DNA of 64,000 nt from the NCBI GenBank assembly GCA_944548615.1, contig OX155952.1, positions 27,778,418 through 27,842,417 on the forward strand, in the 5' to 3' direction. Positions 58,360 through 64,000 of this stretch are shown piece after piece. Made by a program: the position numbers and the translations under genes. Every line of letters begins with the position of its first letter. The stretch's first letter is position 1. Below the pieces are notes generated by a model. It did no database searches, was not told the origin of the DNA, and saw only the letters and a program-made list of their open reading frames with translations. The DNA is from Micropterix aruncella (lineage: Eukaryota; Arthropoda; Insecta; Lepidoptera; Micropterigidae).

Positions 58360-58840
58360 GTGAGTGTTTAATAATTGTATACCTAGTAGGTAAAAGGAAA
58401 CACTCAGAAACAAAAGAGTGATTTTTAAAATACTTACATTAAATAAAAATACTGGCCGCTATCTATCAAAGATTCTCAGAGTATATCAAATCTAAAAATT
58501 AAAAAATAAAATAGAATTCTAAAAATGCAGCCCCGATGCTGTACTCTGGATGTGTCGGATCAAATCGGTTTATTCTCTACGCGCGTACGTACGCGCGTAC
58601 GTATCCTCTATGCGCGTATGAACAGCGTTATGGATATTGAATTCGTTAGAACTGTTTATTTAAATCTGGCTCTTTTCTGTCTCTGAAATCTTTATATTTT
58701 ACTACCATGTGATAGACATTTTTTTTGTTTTTCATAGAATCTTAAAACTCTGGCAGGAAGTGGTTTTAAGATGCTATGGTACATCAAGTGACAATCCAAA
58801 TAAGGCAGGTATACAAATAATTGCAAATGTTTCAAGAATA
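58360..58840. other. Intergenic stretch with a CG-rich palindrome
   Basis: ACGCGCGTACGTACGCGCGT (58579-58598) is perfectly self-complementary, extending one base each side. It is followed by a diverged TATGCGCGTATG. The stretch ends at the assembly gap. Confidence 0.5.
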
Positions 58841-59040
58841 NNNNNNNNNNNNNNNNNNNNNNNNNNNNNNNNNNNNNNNNNNNNNNNNNNNNNNNNNNNN
58901 NNNNNNNNNNNNNNNNNNNNNNNNNNNNNNNNNNNNNNNNNNNNNNNNNNNNNNNNNNNNNNNNNNNNNNNNNNNNNNNNNNNNNNNNNNNNNNNNNNNN
59001 NNNNNNNNNNNNNNNNNNNNNNNNNNNNNNNNNNNNNNNN
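58841..59040. other. Assembly gap (200 N), probably spurious
   Basis: Exactly 200 N. The 17 bases before it (58824-58840, CAAATGTTTCAAGAATA) are identical to the 17 bases after it (59041-59057). This is expected when two overlapping contig ends are joined by a fixed-size gap. Confidence 0.9.
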
Positions 59041-60294
59041 CAAATGTTTCAAGAATAAATTATATAAATCAAATAAGTTCAATTAGAATAGGTTTAATTG
59101 TTTTATCTTAAGAGAAATATGGAGTCCGAATCAAACGGCTCTATGTTTCGACACTTCGACTTTTCAAGTAAAATATCCTTGTTTCAACAATTTATAATTT
59201 CTAAAATAGTTTGACACCTTTCAGAATTCATATAAGGGATGAAATTTACGTCATAAAATTTAGCGCTATCGATATTTCCGTCAAATTTTAAATTCGTTCT
59301 GAAGTTTAATAATTTCTTTTGGTTCCATACATGTAGACCATACCTTGGATACCATACTAAAGACTACCAGTGTGACATATCGTTTTTTACCGTTTTAAGA
59401 TTCAATACGGTTCAATAATATTCTGGTAATTAAAAATCTGGTTTCGAATCTTCAAATCTTTGTCGAGATACATACCGAGTCAGTTTTGCTATATTTTCTT
59501 TTATTTATTACCAAAATTAATAATCACTAAAGTCTGTCTTTTGGATCAATATTACTCGGAAATAGCATTTATTATTTAGAACAAGAAAAATGGAAGCCTT
59601 AGCTATTTGTTATACGAACTTATATTAGGAATTAGATTTTAGAGCTATCTATTGATCTAATGAAATTCTATCGATCTAATCTATTTATCTACTGATCTAA
59701 TAAAAATAGATTTTAGAACTAGATATTTCAACTATCATCCCGTAACAAATAAACCCAGTATTTTCTGGCAGTAGCGCAGGGCGTGCGAGCGACAGCCCTC
59801 TATTAAGGCACTGGAGAGAGAGATATAAAAAACATCGAGAGTGTGTGGGCCTTAAGAGCAATACCATTATGGGGAGGGACACACACACAAAAGCGTTTCA
59901 ATAGGTTTAAACTGTTGTCTAATATAGCAAAGATCTAAAAATTTTATATAGCAATGACCTCATCAATTCAACGAATCGCAGTTGTACTTTACTTAAATTC
60001 GACCGGATATTTAAATAATGCAAATTGCATTTAATTGCTTCGTGATACGAATGGAGCAATTTGTTGATAATGAGCTACAGGCGGTTAAGTAGCAATATGC
60101 AGAGAAGCGCTGTAGATTTGTGCAAGTACAAACAACCTTGAATTGATTTAATTACTATAAAAGTTTAAATGATATCTGCGAAGACGACGATTTTAGATAC
60201 AATTTCATATATTTTAATTTATACCAGAAAAAATCTATAAATGTTGTTTGAAAAGATGTGATAATTTGGGCTGCTTGACTGGTACCGAGCCGAA
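59041..60294. other. AT-rich intergenic stretch
   Basis: No gene. Repeated TCTATTGATCTAATGAA/TCTATCGATCTAATCTA/TCTACTGATCTAATAAA motifs at about 59647-59705 make a short minisatellite. Confidence 0.35.
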
Positions 60295-60526
60295 GCCCTC
60301 TTGTCTACACACGTTTTTTTCGCTGTTAAAGTCCACGGTTAATTCGCCGTTTAGTCAGTGGGTATGGATGACTATTTATGGAAGCTTGTCCACAGACACG
60401 GCGGAAAAACGGACGGCGCCGCCGCCGTGTCTGTGGACAAGCTTCTATAGTGACACAAGCCCGCCTAGACACGGCGAATAAACCGTGGATTTTCACGGCG
60501 AAATAAACGTGTGTTGACAAGAGGGC
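60295..60526. mobile_element. Foldback MITE with full-length arms, 232 bp
   Basis: Outer arms GCCCTCTTGTCTACACACGT...TTCGCCGT and ACGGCGAA...ACGTGTGTTGACAAGAGGGC are inverted copies. The inner arms 60381-60404 (GAAGCTTGTCCACAGACACG then GCGG) and 60422-60445 are perfectly complementary over 24 bp. Nearly the whole element can form one hairpin. The overlapping frames on both strands are shadows. Confidence 0.85.
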
Positions 60527-62889
60527 CTAATCTCAGAGTATGGACATATTACTATAACTTGTAGGTAGATAAGTAAATGTCTATATAAAATGATACGTCA
60601 TCGAGACCAAAGCCGCAGTCTGCAGTGAAAAAATCGCTAAGCCTTGCCAACAATGACCATCCCGTCACATCAATTACTGTCTTACCGAGAGATGAACGCA
60701 CAACAAAGCTGTTATCCTATTAACGAATTCAAATCTGCCAGCCATTCAGGATCGCAAGACAATCGTGGCGGACGGGGGACTCCGGCGTCCCCGCGACAAG
60801 TTAGTGGAGTTATTATGCTGCGCAGGGCGGTTTTGTCGCGTCGCGGAATGATTCCAGGTGGAAAGAGATTACATGACGTGCGCGGGGTGTCGCGAGCCCG
60901 ACACAGCTTGCTAAACAGGATAATATCCGACAATTCATTTGTTTGACACTCCTGAATTAATACAGTTTTATTAAGCTATTCTTTTAGTGTTTCAATGGGT
61001 AACAATATTTTATATTGTCATATTGCAGAAACTGCAATTCCCGATTGTTATATAACGATGAGTCTCTTATTGAATATTTTAACACTGTGGTGAAAGTTTT
61101 TTAATTACTATTTTAATAATCCAATATCTTATTTAGTGATTTACGAACATAAAATATCACATATGTGCATTAAACTATATTAAAAATCTTTATTATTTTT
61201 AATATATCGTTATTAGGCTTGGATGCATTTCTTCGTAAACTAATACCGGAAAATAGTTCATGCGAACGAGATAGAGCAGTACGTTATAGCGAAAACTACC
61301 TGCCGAACATAAAACCATCTGAATTTGTTTGAAAACATTTCGCCTGGTCTCATACATCGGAAAATTATATTGCTTTTAGGCCATTTAGGTAACTTTCATG
61401 TTTTTAGGTCATTTAGGTAAACGAAGAACAGGATCGGTCCAAATTACCTCGGATTCTTCACTCAATAATTAGTTAATGGCAAATCATTTGGCCATACTCC
61501 CAGAGAAATAATTCCTGAACCAGTCCAACCCCCCCCCCCTTACCCAACCACCTACCTCCAAACGGCTTAGAAATGATGAGTTGATGGGAGAGGTTAGCGC
61601 ATAGGTTAGGTCCAGGAACACATCGGTGCATTTTACTTTCCCTTATTTTGCCACTCTCCCTTGAGACAATTAGACCTATTTCCAGACTCAAGTTTTTTTC
61701 ATCAAAAGTTGCTTATTAGTTCGTACTGATTCACCTACTTCAAGGATGTCTCTAATTAAAAACTCACCTGTATAATATGATATGTAAATCGAAAAATATT
61801 GAAATAATAAACTGAACTGATCACTTCTTCTCGATTAAAAAGGTCACGTTCTACCGGTCGAGAAAATCTGGAGACGTATCCTACCCCCGCCCTATGGAGA
61901 GTTCTCAAAGGGGGTAGTCAGCAACTGTCTCATCGTGAAGTCGCCAATCGGTTGCCTCTTATTTACACTCTGCTCACCCACAGCAATCTGGTGGCTCATT
62001 TCTACACTAATATTGCCGTCGCGACGCCCGTCGCGGCGACGCGGCAAAGGGGATGCTTCCGCTAAGATAGTCATGGCCGACACGGTTCGCGCCAATATTT
62101 TCGTTAATGTACTTGCCCTCGCGAGGTCCGTGCGTTTTCTTACAAATGCAAACCATCTGGAAGACCACTTTTCATATCGGATCACAGAAAAATTTTATTT
62201 TCAAAAAGAATCTAGATAATTTTAGACTTTTCCAAACTGGTTTTTTTCGACGATAAATTCGGTTCCTAATTCAGAGAGTAAGCGGTTTTCTTTCAATACT
62301 GCCCAACAAAAAAGGAGTGTAATGTGTACAGAGTTCATATATGTATATTTTCAGTTTCTTTATACCACCATGACTTCTAAGCGGTCGAACTGATTAAGAT
62401 TATGTGATATTGTTAGAATCGTTATGTCCTCCCGAGTGCCATAGGGTACCTCAACTGTCTAAAATATTAAGTAAATAGTTGTCTAAATGTCCAAATCTCC
62501 AAATGTCAAAAAATTAACATAAATATATCGTGTTTAGTACATTCCAAAGATATATGTATCTATACGGTTAAATACATATACCACAAAAAAAATCATAAAA
62601 AACCTTTTAATATAGGTATTTACTTGTTTTGTGTGCTATTCAATGCTTGCATATCAAAAGGCATATTTCTGGATAAATTTAGGCCAGCGAAGGTCATTCC
62701 GATCTTCAAAAAAAGGAAGCCATAACAATATTTTTAAGTGTAGGCAGGTATAAGTATAGGCCAGCTTACATTCGCTTTTTTTAAATTGCCTCGCTGGGTT
62801 ATTCAATATAATTCGGATTAGAAGAAAATATATTTGGTTTCAGGTAGGTTTATTTACATGACATAATCATTAGGTAGTCTTACTTTACA
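60527..62889. other. Intergenic stretch with repeat fragments
   Basis: GC-richer block 60640-60950 (100-codon frame without recognisable domain, not called). A half copy of the TGGGYCCGATTGCG family lies around 61220-61320 (CGAACGAGATAGAGCAGTAC). A 497-1319 family tail is at 61695-61775. Another GC-richer block at 61890-62180 contains GCCGTCGCGACGCCCGTCGC. No gene. Confidence 0.3.
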
Positions 62890-63640
62890 TTGTAAGTTTT
62901 TGGGTTCAATTCGATTCGATAGAATATTTCAGCAAGGCAAGGGTAATGACTATGTATTCGGCGTTTCATACCAGTGTTTAATGTATGCTAGACAGCACCT
63001 AGCAGAAACACCAATTAATGCAAACATTCACTCGCATCATACCCGCGGTAGCTTCCTTTTATGCGTACCCCGAATACGACTGGCAAAAAGTACAGAAAAG
63101 CTACTTGAACCTTAGCATTAATTTCTATAATCTTCTCCCTACAAAATTCAAACAGCTGGAGGACATAAAATTAAAAAAAAACATCAAGGAGATGCTGATA
63201 GGCCACCCTTTCATTTATAATCTGGCCGAATTTGAGGGCCATGATTTTTAAAATATTGTGCCCATTTAAATTACTTAAAAAAGTAGAGCCTTATTATCTG
63301 ATTATTTTATATGGTCTTATATCTGTACTTTTAGTTTAAAATGCATAACCTAGATTTAATTTCATTATTTAACATTTTCTAATTTCTATAATCTACTCCC
63401 TACAAAATTCAAACAGCTGGAAGACATAAAATTAAAAAAAAAACATCAAGGAGATGCTAATAGGCCACCCTTTCTATAATCTGGCCGAATTTGAGGGCCA
63501 TGATTTTTAAAATATTGTGCCCATTTAAATTACTTAAAAAAGTAGAGCCTTATTGTCTGATTATTTTATATGGTCTTATATCTGTACTTTTAGTTTAAAA
63601 TGCATAACGTAGATATAATTTGATTATTTAACATTTTACT
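62890..63640 (+). pseudogene. LINE ORF2 C-terminal remnant with internal 262-bp tandem duplication
   Basis: The frame around 62900-63115 reads FGVSYQCLMYARQHLAETPI then NANIHSHHTRGSFLL. After a frame change YLNLSINFYNLLPTKFKQLE then DIKLKKNIKEMLIGHPF ends at 63251. The -I-SH-TR- and -FYNLLP--FK----------L--HPFYNLAEF patterns are typical of LINE C-termini. The block from about 63118 (TTAATTTCTATAATCTTCTC) is repeated from about 63380 with few changes. Confidence 0.65.
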
Positions 63641-64000
63641 GACAATTTGAATATTACGATGAATAATTTTACTACGTATCTTTTCGAATTACTAACTACT
63701 TCAAATATTAGGCTTCTATTTTGTTTATTTATATTTATAGTTTGATAATCTAGTAGGTAATTTTTGACTACCTATGTATGTTCAGTAAAGAGTAGAAACG
63801 AAACTTACTACCTAACCCAATTATTTTGACACGTCTAAGAGCGGTCTTTAGCCGTCAATTGAACACGACGAAAATGTAATGTAATGTAATTCCCGGCTGG
63901 GTCTCTATTTTCAGTTAAATTAAAATTAACGGAATTTGAATTCTGTCGATCGAATGCAATAACAAGACATACACTTAAAATGTTGCAGGCAGACATACAT
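63641..64000. other. Window end, AT-rich; repeat remnant at 63915-64000
   Basis: No gene. The last about 80 bases (AAAATTAACGGAATTTGAAT...TCGATCGAATGCAATAACAA) resemble 7905-7965, a dispersed repeat remnant. Confidence 0.35.

Noticed and set aside
58709..59111. Open frames crossing the N gap
   Set aside because: Made of unknown residues across 200 N; no coding evidence on either side.
60644..60946. 100-codon plus-strand frame in a GC-richer block
   Set aside because: No recognisable domain, competing minus-strand frame over the same bases, no splice or UTR context. Treated as composition-driven.

Overview
The window looks like lepidopteran (moth or butterfly) nuclear DNA. It is AT-rich and intron-bearing, with one confidently identified host gene set in a sea of non-LTR retrotransposon tails, short inverted-repeat transposons, minisatellites and (TA)n arrays. 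The lepidopteran call is an inference from the repeat style and the dve protein; no species can be named.

Host gene (4905-24550, + strand): four coding exons of defective proventriculus (dve), an insect relative of vertebrate SATB1/SATB2. Exons 4905-5093 and 5241-5470 encode the N-terminal compass/ULD-type oligomerisation domain. Exons 22248-23069 and 23148-23942 each encode one divergent K50-type homeodomain. All junctions have AG/GT borders and matching phases, and the open frame totals 677 codons from the first exon seen. Exons 5' of 4905 were not identified. The 16.8 kb intron between the compass and homeodomain exons holds transposon remnants, a 630-bp tandem duplication, a 5S rRNA pseudogene, a hAT transposase remnant and several GC-richer stretches that could be regulatory.

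Downstream (24.6-64 kb): no second host gene is recognisable. The region holds a jockey-like LINE (28740-30448), a 4.7-kb CACTA/EnSpm-like composite transposon (30580-35286) with a two-exon SAM-domain gene and large tandem arrays, an RTE-like LINE pseudogene (51042-52010), further LINE 3' ends, several MITE/foldback families, two (TA)n tracts and a 200-N assembly gap that appears to be false.

The most unusual locus is the composite transposon. It has CACTG/CAGTG ends and a CA/CA target duplication, subterminal arrays built on TTTAGCT and its inverse, a 221-bp x4 array, a SAM-domain reading frame joined by a phase-correct intron, a 128-bp x4 array, and two nested foldback elements.
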